Source of the DNA: Oikopleura dioica
Taxonomy: Eukaryota; Chordata; Appendicularia; Copelata; Oikopleuridae
Length of the DNA stretch: 64,000 nucleotides
Direction: 5' to 3'
Assembly: GCA_907165135.1 (NCBI GenBank)
Contig: OU015570.1
Coordinates: 1,701,525 to 1,765,524, forward strand
Shown: piece by piece, positions 40,991 to 51,981 of the stretch
Layout: each line of letters opens with the position of its first letter
Numbering within the stretch: the stretch's first letter is position 1
Notes under the pieces: generated by a model
Seen by the model: only the letters and a program-made list of their open reading frames with translations
Databases searched by the model: none
Told to the model about the DNA's origin: nothing
Translations under genes and position numbers: made by a program

Positions 40991-42498
40991 ATTCGCGTTT
41001 TCGCGGGAGCCAGAGTGATACCCACAGAGATTAGCCGCGTGAAAATCTCCTTCAGAGCGTGCATGTGCTCCTGGTAGCTGTGACTAAGAACAATGATGTC
41101 GTCAATTAGACAAAACACGTTCTCGATCCCATTGAGCACGTTTCGCATCAGAAGCGAAAACAAAGAAGGTGCATTGGCGAGCCCGAACAGTACCCTCTTT
41201 GCCGTGTATTGGTCCGGGCCGAAAGAGAAAGCAACTTTCTTCCTAGAATCCTTGGTGAGAAGAAGCTGCGAATAAGCCGAACTGATATCTGTGACAGACA
41301 TGTAAATGTTCCCTTCCGATTTGCTTATTATACCAGAGATTTGGTTAAGCATGGTTTCCATGGAAGGTAACGGCCAGCGTTCTGTAAGCGTCTCCTTATT
41401 TGTCAAACGGGCGTCCAGAATTGGGCGGCAGCGACCATTCTTTTTTCTTATAAAGAAAAGTGGACTATTATTTGGGGACACGCCTTTCTGTATCACATCC
41501 ATTCGACACCACTTCCGAAGCATCTGAGACCCTTCCTCCCTCAACGCGAATTTCGGTTTGATGGGCTTAGAGTACACAACTTTCGTCTCATCTTTCCATC
41601 GGATGGAATAAGCATACTGGTTGATAATGCCGATGTCCTCATCAGAAGTGGAGAACACAACACGATGGACACCCATAAGATCGCGAAATCCTTCAGACTC
41701 CGTCTTATCAAGCCACGCCCCTATCTCGACCTCATTATAGACTTCAGACGCTGATGGGTTAAACCGCTTTTTACGAAGCTCGGCAGCCGCACGTGCTTCC
41801 AATTCTAGATCTGGGTGCTCTTGGATAGCAACAAGCTCATTAGACTCAAATCCATTTTTAGTAGGCTCAAGCCAGTGTCCGTCAGCAATTTTTGCCGCCT
41901 CTGGAACCTCGACTTCGAAAGGATTATTGTTAACAAGCATCACGTTGACCTCCTTGGAAGCATCGACGATGCTCTCGACCAGCTCGATATCATTTTCGGG
42001 CAAAAATCCAGAAGACGACCGCTCTACCACTACTATTCCTTGAGCTCTAGAATCAAGTGAGCACTTTCCAGCCACGACCAAAGACTCAAACGGAGCTAGA
42101 ACCACTCTCTCAATAAGATTGACCTCAACGTGACCACCTTTCTGTACTAGCGGAACTACCTCACCGTCCAAAATAGCAACTTTTCTCTCGTTATCAATTT
42201 CAAAATGACCGAAAGCAGTCGCCGGAAGAACAATGTCATAATTATGATTGGCAACTACCACTTCAACTCTGAAAACTCGTGTTCCTATGACTAAAGATAC
42301 AGTAGTTTCGCCGCTAATCTTAAGATAATCGCCAGAAGCCGCTCGAACAGCCACTTTTGACGGAGTAAGGTACAGTGACAATTTGTTAGCAACAGAACGT
42401 GAAAGCATGATCAAGTTACAACCGCTGTCGAGAAGAGCAGTTAACGAAGAATCTTTTAATTTGCACTGAATCTGAGGAAGAAGTTCAGGAGTGCTCAA
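40954..42498 (-). CDS. pol: Right-arm protease-reverse transcriptase
   Basis: 514 codons. Residues 20-45 hold the protease active site (LTALLDSGCNLIMLSRSVAN). The RT begins around residue 335 with NSPLFFIRKKNGRCRPILDA, then VTDISSAYSQLLL (first catalytic Asp), FGLANAPSLFSLLM and CLIDDIIVLS, where the usual aromatic before the xDD pair is Leu. The frame ends in CTRNSSTSGT after loss of phase at about 40990. Upstream it is in the same phase as gag, separated by two in-frame TGA codons (42559-42561 and about 42532-42534). Annotated start is TTG, so the protein is probably made as a Gag fusion. Unlike the left arm it has no internal stop. Confidence 0.85.
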   Translation of the reverse strand: MSTPELLPQIQCKLKDSSLTALLDSGCNLIMLSRSVANKLSLYLTPSKVAVRAASGDYLKISGETTVSLVIGTRVFRVEVVVANHNYDIVLPATAFGHFEIDNERKVAILDGEVVPLVQKGGHVEVNLIERVVLAPFESLVVAGKCSLDSRAQGIVVVERSSSGFLPENDIELVESIVDASKEVNVMLVNNNPFEVEVPEAAKIADGHWLEPTKNGFESNELVAIQEHPDLELEARAAAELRKKRFNPSASEVYNEVEIGAWLDKTESEGFRDLMGVHRVVFSTSDEDIGIINQYAYSIRWKDETKVVYSKPIKPKFALREEGSQMLRKWCRMDVIQKGVSPNNSPLFFIRKKNGRCRPILDARLTNKETLTERWPLPSMETMLNQISGIISKSEGNIYMSVTDISSAYSQLLLTKDSRKKVAFSFGPDQYTAKRVLFGLANAPSLFSLLMRNVLNGIENVFCLIDDIIVLSHSYQEHMHALKEIFTRLISVGITLAPAKTRICCTRNSSTSGT

Positions 42499-42558
42499 AA
42501 GATGGATTTCAGGTGCCGGGGGCTTTCCTGGTCATTGTTGAAGATGGCACTGTTGTGG

Positions 42559-43012
42559 TCAATGTCTAGGTGGTCCTCCAGATGACTCTAATGAACACTC
42601 GGTACAGAAGGGAGCAGTCACTTTCGCGTTCTTATTACGCTGCTTGTTTTGCCCCTTCTGACCACCTTGAGATCCGCTGGAACCCTGGCTCTGCGATCCG
42701 TGCGAAATATTTGCTTGTCCAATCTTCAGCTGCTCTAGAATCGAGTTAAAGCCCGTCTTCATTTCCGACTGAATATCGGAAACACTTGTTTCGAGTTTCG
42801 AAACTCGTCCCTCGAGCCCTGCTAAGCTCTGAAGCTTTGGGCAAGAAGCCAAAAAATGAGGTCCCTTACAGTAATGACAGGTTATTCTGCCATTCATAGC
42901 ACAGAGATCAAAATCAGATTCCTGTCTCTCGGCCTCTAAAACGTTGCAGTTCTGATTGCGCGATTTCGCCACTTGGCGCATGATCTGGAGATTAGCACTC
43001 AAATCTATAGTA
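42559..43012 (-). pseudogene. gag: Gag, C-terminal part (nucleocapsid), separated by a transposon
   Basis: Continues the gag at 45228-46395, from which it is split by the pogo-like element. It has a single zinc knuckle CHYCKGPHFLASC (C-X2-C-X3-H-X4-C), a Leu/Ser-rich coiled-coil stretch, then a Gln/Gly/Ser/Asn-rich basic tail. It ends at TGA 42559-42561 in the context CAT TGA CCA. The same phase then runs through a second TGA into the protease. Confidence 0.75.
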
Positions 43013-45227
43013 CAGTGGTGTGAGGAGTTTCCGCACCCTTTGTGAGTGCTGCGTTCCCGCACCCCTAGCCCGCACTTTTTCGCTAGATGAGGGTCACGTC
43101 GCGCCGGCTATTTCGCCAAATCTAGAAGAATGAAGCCCTTTTAAGGGCTAAAATTTTCATGCTTTCATCAATCTTCAAAATTTAAAATGAAAACCACACC
43201 CGGTAGAATTACCGATTCTGTCAAAGAGAAAATTTTTCGGACAAACAAGAAGCTGACACTTCATCAGAAAAAAGCCGTGGTAGAAATTCATCACAAAAAT
43301 AAAAGTTTAGGCTATAAACGGCTGATAAAACTTCTTCATGAGAAGCTAGATTTTACTATATCCGTTTCTACTCTTAGAGGTATTTTAAAAAATAAAGATA
43401 AACTTGAATGCACTACCACTTCCACCAGAACAACTCGAGTCAATTATTTTTCAAAATCAATGAACCGGTTTCGTCAAACAGTTGTGGACACAATCATTGC
43501 AGAAAGCCATTATATTGCTGTTAGCAATATAAATATACAGGAATATTGCTTCATCATTCAAAAATATCCTGAATTTAGAGAAGATAAAGCAATAAAAAAA
43601 TTGACTTTCAACACGCACTGGATCCTTTCATTGAAAAAAGACTACGAAATAACACATCGAAAAATCACAGGCAAAAAGTACTTAGTAAAACAAGACGCTG
43701 TCGATAAATGTAGAAAGCAGCTGAAGGAATCTTTGTCTAGTTTTGAAGAGTCTGATAGGTGGAATATGGATGAGACCCGTTTCAATTTCTGGCAGGCGAA
43801 CGGTAAAGGAAACTATATAAAATCCTTCGATACCGCGATGACCCATCGATTCGATGAAAGGGACGCTTATAGTGCGGGCTCATTCATTTCTTCCTCCGGT
43901 CAGACAATCTTCCCCTTTTTCATCGCTTCTTCTTTCCCTAGAAATCTCTTTGGTAAATCCATTAAATCAAAAAAAATTGAGTATACGAATTCTCGAGGAG
44001 AAAAAATGAGCGATGAAGTAAGGTATTTCAAAGTCAAAAAAGATGAAGAAGTTCAAGAGTGTCTTTTCTTTCGATCAAGAAAGGGTTACATGACCAGACC
44101 TTTATTTTGTGAGCTTATGCGGATATTCAACAAGTGGAATCAAGACCGATCTCGAAAAGCTGCACTTGTACTGGATAACTGTCCTGCTCATTGCAATGTT
44201 GAGGAGAGCCTTGGCCTTGATTCTGTGAAGCTTTTTTACTTGATTCCAAATGCTACCGCGTGGTGCCAGCCCGCAGGTTTTTATGTTGAACGTGAAAAGT
44301 TCATAAATTTACTTTGGAAACAAAAACTTTAGACCTTTCTCTATTTCCTATGGAAGCCAAAAATTAAAATTTAGATCAAAATATCTTCAATATTGCTAAA
44401 AGGGAATACAGAAGCTGGTTGACGAGACAAAAATCTCCATTTCTATCTGGCTTTGCACAGCCAAAACCTCCAGAAAGAAAAGAATGCGTCTTGAAATTCG
44501 CCACTCTGCTTGGCTTCTTTCCGAAAAATTACGTTGTTAAATGTTGGGAACAGGCTGGACTTCGGGAGAAAGTGGAGGCCAGTCCTGACGATCAGCAAAT
44601 TATCAACGAGTTGGAAGGTAATTTTGTTCTTTAAAATCATTTAAAAACCTAAATTAAATTTTAGCCGCGAAGGAATTTGGAGAAGCACCGTTGGAGGGAG
44701 GGATTCTCGATCAAAATCGTATTGATCCTCCGCCATTGCTCGATTTTGATGAAAATTTTCAAGCAATTGATGTCCCGCTGCTTCCCGTCCCTCCAGCGGT
44801 CGCCGAGAAATCCGACGATACCAGAAATCGACCGAGCTCCTCATCCGAAAGCTTCCGTTCCAGCGACTCGTCCGAGAAATCGCCCAACCTTTCCGATCGT
44901 CCTCCTACTTTTTCTTCTTCTACGACTGTTCAAAAAAAGAAGAAACAACTGTCCATCCTTCAATTTTTGGATAAAAATAAATATTAACAAAAATTTAACT
45001 CAAAAATCCGTCGCATGACTTTTAAATTGCAGGAAATTTAATATTTTTACAAGCTTTGAATCAACAATTCTCTCAAAAAATAGCAAGGGCAACATTAATT
45101 TTCTAGATGAAAGAGGCGCGACGTGACAAAATCTCTCGGTAGAGATAAATTCTCTGTCTGGAGTGATTGCTGCGTTTCCGCACCTTTTACCCGCACTTTA
45201 GGGGTGCGGAAACCGCTCACACCACTG
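43013..45227. mobile_element. pogo-like Tc1/mariner-superfamily transposon inserted in gag
   Basis: 2215 bp, flanked by TA at 43011-43012 and 45228-45229. Ends CAGTGGTGTGAGGAGTTTCC and (inverted) CAGTGGTGTGAGCGGTTTCC; both continue into CGCACCC. TA target and CAGT termini fit Tc1/mariner/pogo, as does the encoded DDE_1 transposase. The retroelement gag frame is interrupted at exactly this site. It lies outside the palindrome, so it has no left-arm counterpart. Confidence 0.9.
43187..44987 (+). CDS. pogo/Tigger-type transposase, three exons
   Basis: Exons 43187-44276, 44375-44634 region to 44623 and 44665-44987; introns are 44277-44374 (98 bp) and about 44624-44664 (41 bp, GGTAATTT to TTTTAG). 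N-terminus: helix-turn-helix DNA-binding region ([20 protein letters not shown], then a second domain to residue 180). DDE_1 core: first Asp in RWNMDETRF, second in [10 protein letters not shown]. The unspliced frame ends its motif as WCQPAG; splicing of intron 1 rebuilds the Asp codon across the junction, giving QPAD, the third catalytic residue. Exon 3 is acidic and Ser-rich and ends [17 protein letters not shown], close to a PCNA-interacting PIP box, which Drosophila pogo transposase is known to carry. All three catalytic acids are present, so the protein could be active. Confidence 0.8.
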
Positions 45228-46395
45228 TACTGTCTCGAGAAAGCCACAGTGTCTCCCACATGGCGTAAGCGCTGGCGGTCAGAATTTTGGAGACGCCCTC
45301 CTCGAGCAATGATCTCCTATTCTCAACCGGAATCTCGTTATAGTTCAAGCCCGATAAGATCTTCAGTAACCAACGAAATGCAACTACAAGGTCCTCATTT
45401 GGTCGGAGTCGGAAAGATCTGAAGTCAGCCCGGCTGTCATTATACAACTCACACTGGTCTATTAGTTTTCGACAGATTGCTCTAAAAGTGTCGCTGGTTT
45501 TTATCCCTACCTCCAGGCGCAGTTCCGCGGAAAGCTTCGTAAAAACTACATCCGCGCAAGAACTATCTGACCACCCAAATCTCTGAGCGTGCTCTTGGAT
45601 GTCCAAGATGAGAAGCTCAATACGCCGAGATTCAAGGCTGGTCAGCCGCTGAATGTTAGCGGCTTGTTTTATGAGCCGAGTTGGATCGAGCCGCACCGCG
45701 GCTCTTTCCGAAAAATTCTCGGAGTGCCACCCTTGATCCCGAGTCTGAAAACGAGGTGTACTCGGAAGATTGTCAGAAGGAGATCGGCGATCAGAAAAAC
45801 GATCTTGTGCATTCACTTTACGTGTTTGCTGGTTAGAACTCGAAAATTGAGATTCATTTGGCCGCGCAGAGGCAAAACCAGCGAATTCATTTGCATTTGA
45901 TTGGGGGGTTTCTTGTTGATTGCCAATTCTAGCGCTCATTGCTGGCGGCGCTGGAACTGTACCTGTTGGCCTCGGATGCGATTGGTCAAACCCATCACGG
46001 TTAGACCCGGATTCCGAAACTCTTGTAACGGGCGTTTCAGTAATACTCCTAGGCTCAGCATAAATGCTTTCTATCTCCGGGAAATTTCTCACACCCCGGG
46101 GGTTAATGAGAAATTCGCCACTTTCTTCATCTCGCCTCCATACATGCTCCTCTGCGTAATCTTTCAGAGCCTGTAGATTATCCTCATCAGAAGCTCCTTC
46201 CGGAATCTCCTTTGCTACCAAACAAGCTATCACTTGCCGAGGAGTAAGTTCTGATAGCTTCAAAAATAAAGACTCCCTTATTGGTAGGGGGTGCACAGTA
46301 GGAAAATAACCAAAATCGAAAGTATTTTCAATAGGCTTGAATTTTTTTAAGTAAGTAGAACACCTTCCGTGGATCATTTTAATAAAAAATGGCAA
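45228..46395 (-). pseudogene. gag: Gag, N-terminal and capsid part, right-arm element
   Basis: About 385 codons up to the transposon. The annotated first codon is MPFFIKMIHGRCSTYLKKFK; the true start is uncertain. Residues 100-230 are a Pro/Ser/Gln/Arg-rich linker. The C-terminal 170 residues are helical and capsid-like (LTSLESRRIELLILDIQEHA, SSCADVVFTKLSAELRLEVG, FRLRPNEDLVVAFRWLLKIL). In the empty-site reading it runs directly into 43012. No 5' LTR is recognisable between 46400 and the MITE at 46676. Confidence 0.7.
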
Positions 46396-46675
46396 ATTAT
46401 CCCAAAATTTTTGGTTTTTTCGGATTTTTTCAAAACGGGGTTCAACGGGGGACTAGATAAAACCAGATTTGGATAGAGCAGCTCAAGAGCTTTCAAATCA
46501 TACCCAAATCTCATTGTGCACTTTTGTGCAAAAAATTCTTGAGCCGATTTTCTGTCGAAACCCTGCAATTTTCGGCCGAGTGGGGTGTTCGAATCCCGAC
46601 GATGCTATTTTTTTTTCATGACCGTTTTCCACTCTAAATGATAAGAACTGATCATGTGATCCAGCGTTAGTCATA

Positions 46676-47445
46676 TACCGTGGTTTTCCATTTTAAGAGC
46701 GCCCAATTTAAGAGCGTTTTCGCCAACATTTTGCAAATTATGTTATCTGCGAAAATTCAAATTTAAGAGCGTTTTTGAAGATTTTTATGCAATCAAAAAA
46801 TTTTTAGACTCAAATAAATCATTAACTAAAACGTGTAATCTCTGACTGCTTTTCCGGCCATTTTAAAGTCAATGGTTTGGTAGTGTCGGCTCCTTCTGTC
46901 ATTTGAACTTGAGGTTCTTCTCCAATCTCCATCGTCGACGGACCATCAGGGTCGGAGCTCTTTTGCTTTTAATCTGATTCCTAGATATTTAATTTACCTA
47001 TTCCTACAAAGGCTAGAAAATGTACCCTGAGGCATGTCTTCCCCATCATTTTCCTTCGGATTATCTATTAGATCTCCATGACAGTCTTTCTCCCATCCTT
47101 TCTTTTTGAGCCTTCACCAGAATCTGCGCATATTTTTTCTTCTAAGCCAAAGACATGTGTTTTTCTTTTCTTCTCCAGGCATTTTCGTTGTTTAAATTTT
47201 GAAGAATGAAAGAGATCAGATTAAGAAAAAGCGCTCGAGCAAAATCCTGAAAAAATCACTCACGTTCTCATCTTGATATACAATTACTTTTGCTTCTAGA
47301 TCTTTTCTGTTTCATACTTTCGAAATTCCCTGAAAAATGAAAATAACCACTGTCATCCTATATCGATAGAAAAATTTCCAATTTAAGAGCGTTTTAGGCA
47401 AACCCTGTCATCTAAAAAACGCTCTTAAAATGGAAAACCACGGTA
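46676..47445. mobile_element. 770-bp TA-flanked MITE (TTTTAAGAGCG family)
   Basis: Perfect terminal inverted repeats of about 26 bp starting TACCGTGGTTTTCCATTTTA. Both subterminal regions have extra TTTAAGAGCG words. Truncated or shortened relatives lie at 12044 and 12185. No transposase. Confidence 0.85.
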
Positions 47446-48844
47446 TTGTCCTCCTGAGGACTTTGCTGGTGGAAGAATGCTCCTGGAAGAAGAAAAAAAT
47501 TATTATAATTTTAAAAAATAAGGAAAGTTCGGGAACAGTTAGGGGAGGGGCCAAGCCGACCAGAAGGGGAAGCAAGCCCCGTTTTATCAATTCAGTCAAG
47601 GACAGGGTAAAGCTGACCCGAAGGGGAGGCCACGCTCGTCTATTCAATTCAGTAAGCCCCGTTCCTTGATTTTTAATTTTAAGGGGCTTGACAGAGGCCT
47701 GGGACTCTTAGTTGATCAATCTCAGTTACGTCCCCAACCCCACCCACGCCCGTTGATATTAAAATTTAAGTAATCCTTGTATTTTTCTTAATTATGGTCT
47801 TTATGAGACGTCGACAAATATCTTTAACAACGTGTTTCTCTTGAGTAAAAGCAGTTGTAAAAGAGTTTTGACCGTGATATTAACGATTTTTAATTATTTT
47901 TTTTCCCTCTGATGGATGAGGATGGATCCGGATGAGGTTTTTACGACGATAAAAATGATCAGTCATCATCTGCGATCAATTTTATGCATAAAATCCCTAA
48001 TCTAAATCGGTTTTGAGAAAAATCGTATTTTGACCTCAGGTGACCTCAGATGACCTTCAATGACCCCAAGTCATATGTCAAAATGATCAGTGGATCATAG
48101 GCTTTCCATTGATGTATCATTCATCCCTATAAGTGGATGATAAAAAAATCGATTTTCCCACTGTGCACCCCCTACTTATTGGCATTGCTTTGAAAAAATG
48201 ATGAGACCGAAATTGATTTTCGAAAAACTAAGATAATTCAAATAAACTAGAGATAAATGAAATTTCAGATTTCAAAACAAGAAATCTGAAAAAGTTATCC
48301 GACCGTCAAATCCCAATTAGAAATTAAAATTATGTGTTTTTATAAAAAAAATTTATTTCTTTCAGAATCTCGAAATCATGAAAGATACAAAAAAACAATT
48401 TGCAAAAGTACCTTGATTTAAAGTTGAAAAGTAGCAAACTGATGGAAGATGTAGAATTGAGCGAAGAAAGACGAGTTGAAGGAGTTGTTGCTGATCCGCT
48501 GGAGCCGAAACAGGAGAGCTATTACGAAACCGGAAGCTGGAAATGAACTAGACGTCTGGGCGAAAGCCGCGCTCGGATTGACTGTAGTAGCGCTTAGCAG
48601 TGCTGCAGTTGACTGGAAAGAAAAACCTCCTTTTTTGTTGTAGAAATTTGTTTTGTTTCGGGGGCAATTCAAATCTCTTTATCAAAAAAATTTACTTCAG
48701 TCACCAGTTAGGGGACTGGATTTATGACTGTTTTATTTGGACGCGAAGAACCTTTCGGGAAACAAGGAGCTTGCAAATGCGTAGTTTATTGAGGAAAACA
48801 GCCCAGACATGGGCAATGTGGCAGCAGAGAGAAGTGTAATTAAG
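47446..48844. other. Dispersed repeat plus weak coding-like stretch
   Basis: 47450-47760 is another copy of the dispersed repeat: GGACTTTGCTGGTGGAAGA module, then one GGGGCTTGAC unit and the tail GTCCCCAACCCC. Around 48441-48650 two short plus-strand frames read like a small protein with a hydrophobic helix (KAALGLTVVALSSAAV), but they are in different phases and I cannot name it. Confidence 0.35.
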
Positions 48845-49006
48845 AACCGGTTGTTCATGTGAAAAACAGTTGGGCGAATGGTTTCCTGTGAAATATGTAC
48901 ATTAGCGCGCATTCACCCATGAATGTGCGCGAGGTTTTGGTAGATAATTGAGGACTTGAAAGTGATTTATATGGTTAAATATAAGTCAAAAGTCCAAAAC
49001 CCAATA
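48845..49006. repeat. 162-bp dispersed repeat, copy 2
   Basis: Same length and orientation as the copy in the palindrome spacer (34523-34684). Confidence 0.9.
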
Positions 49007-50726
49007 TCCTATTGTAGAAAATTTTACGGGTGATTTACTCATTACTTATAATTTATAAATTATAAAAAATATATTCTTGGCTCTTGAGCATCAATTTACT
49101 TCCAAACGAATCACTACTAAGTTGTTATATACTTTTTATTTTACTTAACGGACAGCAAACATTGAAAAAAATCCGAATCGTCCGAAGACAAAACCCCCGT
49201 TTTCTCTTCCAATGATTCGGGAAATCCCGAATCATTTGGGATCCAAAACTGTTCGAAGTTTTAACCTCTTTATATTATGGCCCATATAATAACTTATATG
49301 ATAAGTTATCATAGGCTATGATTCATAGGAATTTGAACTTCTAACAATTTCTGTTAATAAGAATAATTTCATTATCTTCAGTTGGCCTTGGGTCTCATGC
49401 GAAAATTCCGTTAGATGAAAGTTCCTTACACTCCCGAATGATTCGGGATCCCAAACTGTTCGAAGAGACAACCTAAAGATCTGTCCTAGAATTACAAAAG
49501 AACCTTTTGGAACTTTTTATTTACAGCAAAAAAAATGCCTTGAGTAATCTTCTCACGTGATTTAAGGGTGTCAACAACGATTGGGTTAGGGTTAGTCTTA
49601 AATGTCGATCAGTAAGAATAATGTTATTAAGTTTATGGTGATTACAAATCTTTTTTCAGATCTGAAATATCTCATCTAGATCACGAGATACGGGTTATTC
49701 TTTGAGCGCGCAAATGCATTAGTGCTCGATAGAAATACTAGTACACTGTTAGAGGAGTCATTTTTAAATTTTCGATTTTGTATAGCAAATTATATATTTT
49801 CAGATAGCGGCTATCTGAGATAGCTTAAAAAATTCTCTATCCATTGATACCCATAACGAAACCGTTAAACGTATTTTACCCACTAGGACGGCGCGCCAAA
49901 AGTCCCAAACACCTGCACTTTGGCGCCGGAAACGGGGATAAAATTAATTATAAGCGCGCGATCTTGATGTAGAAATTGATTGCTGATGGTTTGAACTATT
50001 TTCTGTGAAAAAATGAAACAAATCGAACCAAGGCTTCCGCAGCAAATTTAAGGCTAAAGTTGAATAAAATCGTATGTTTACATAGGATGCGTGCGTGCGA
50101 AGAAAATGAAAAAAGAGCGCCAAGAAGACTCATACTTTTGTATGAAGATTCTTGTCTGAAATTTTCAGATCCCTATCTCCTCTAGAACTCCCGCTACGGA
50201 TGTCAAAAGTAAGCCCTATTTTGCAAATGTACCTTGTAGTCTTCTCTGAAGTCGGTGGGGGATTAAGGGACTCCGCCGACCCAGCTCCGCGCGCCTTGCT
50301 CGCTCTTTTTCACTCTCACTTTCTATGAGGACAATATTTTCTATTTTCATGAAATTTTAGGACCAAACTAAACTTTTTATTCTCTTTATCCTCCATCTCT
50401 TAAAATTTCATATGTTGTAGCTATGCTGAGTTGCGGCAAAAACTTTGGCGCTCGACTTCAAGTGTACATAAGTACTCGAAATACTCGGATTGAGACTTTG
50501 AGACTCGACTCATTGAAAAGCCCGTGCCTTCTTGCATAAGGCCTTCTTATTGAGATAAAATTATAATTTATGCTGCTCTCGTAAACGAGCGGTAAATAAA
50601 GGTTATTCAGAATAATTTATGGGGGGTGGCGGGCGCTCAGGTTCAAAATCGGTTGGTTCACAATTTTGTGAACCCGGTTCACAATTTTGTTAGTCAAGAT
50701 GTTAGTCAAGAGCCTCTCAAAAAATA
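49007..50726. other. Non-coding DNA with short repeats
   Basis: 49220-49470 has two copies of a block with ATGATTCGGGA and AAACTGTTCGAAG. 49583-49595 is a two-unit TTAGGG tract. No gene seen. Confidence 0.4.
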
Positions 50727-51130
50727 TACAGTTGGTTTCCCAATTTCCGGACTAATTTTGTCCCCTGCTTTCCAAAAAAATGTCCGGAAATTTGGGTCAC
50801 CGGAAAAAAATTTTATGTCCCACCAAGTATTCTTAAAAAACGTTGGTACAGGCTCAATACAAAGAGATTATGAAAGAAAAACCACTAAATGACCCTTAGT
50901 TTTACTCTTCTTCTTCAACCTCGCGAACAAGCTCAGCTTGCGCCAAAAAAGTAGTTAATTTAACCGTAGATTGATTCCTCTTTTAGAGAAAATGATCGCT
51001 AATCAATAAAATTTTGAAAAAAAATCCGGAAATTCGGACAATGGTCGATTTTGTAGTGTCCCACTAAGATGCCTTAAAATCTGAAAAATGTCCGGAAATT
51101 TGGACTCCGGAAATTTGGAAACAAACTGTA
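50727..51130. mobile_element. 404-bp CAGT-type MITE
   Basis: Ends TACAGTTGGTTTCCC and (inverted) TACAGTTTGTTTCC, each followed by AATTTCCGGA; internal repeats of ATGTCCGGAAATTTGG near both ends. TA flanks. Confidence 0.75.
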
Positions 51131-51613
51131 TTGATAGTTCGACCAATAAGAACACATTTTTGGCGTAGAGAAACGGGAGGCCCTTGACTAACATACTGTA
51201 TTTATTACAGTCAGTTTTTTGCCTTTTTTGTGTGGCGCGCAGCGCGCGGCGCCGAGTTCGCCCTCAGGCACTTATTAGGATGGTCGCCGCGGAATTCAAT
51301 TGAAATTCTTTCTTTTAAAAGAAATATCAAAAAATGAGCAATTAATTAAATTTAAAATTATAAAATTAATCTTTAAATGAGTAAATAAAACAATTTTTTT
51401 AAATTCTCTATATTTTTCAGAAAATATTAGAATATTTTTTTCTTCTTCTTTTTCCGAAGGGCCGTCTCAGCCCCCTTCCTTGATTTTTTATTTTAACCCC
51501 TATACGGGAGGTGTACAATTTTTGTCGATTTCGGGATATAATCGCCAGCGATAAATTGCTCCTGCAGAAACTCAACACCCTCAATACTCTTACACGTGTA
51601 AGCGTTCTAACGT

Positions 51614-51917
51614 TTATTCTAGTACAGCAGTTAGGCTCAACAAAACAAACACGGGTTCTACAGCGTCTCCAGCGGTGATGATGGAGGCCCGAGAAGGATA
51701 CACGTGATGGAAGTTGATGTTGGAAGCTGCGTCTCCACGTTCACTGAACAAACCTGAAATCCGATTAGTCTGCTGTAGCTCCACTAGAATCTCTAAATAA
51801 ACGTGCTTCACCTCGAGTTCGAACGCTAAGCGTATGAGCAACGGTTGGTGCGAACTCAGCCGACCGTTCTCGCGCGTAGGTTTTCTTCCTAAGGGCAGGC
51901 GAGCCTGGCCGAACTAT
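51614..51917 (-). CDS. Possible small protein downstream of the nucleoprotein-like gene
   Basis: Open for about 100 codons without ATG. It includes LLIRLAFELEVKHVYLEILV and a hydrophobic C-terminus (VEPVFVLLSLTAVLE). It carries a CACGTG (51701) like its neighbours. It may be a terminal exon of an operon-like unit with the gene at 51982-53279, whose stop lies 65 bp upstream. No family recognised. Confidence 0.3.
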
Positions 51918-51981
51918 TATTCTATCGTCTAAATCCTAACGTCCCCCCTATTTGACCGAAGTAAACCTACCGGACCTACAT

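Larger units (their letters stand above)
34826..42279 (-). repeat. Right arm of the 7.45-kb inverted repeat
   Basis: Mirror of 26957-34412. Retroelement genes read on the minus strand here and continue outward past 42279 into intact protease and gag, which shows this arm is the original site and the left arm the derived, truncated copy. Confidence 0.95.

Noticed and set aside
26957-42279. Two independent insertions of the retroelement in opposite orientation
   Set aside because: Shared lesions, shared hAT insertion and homology that extends beyond element ends into the centre require one duplication.
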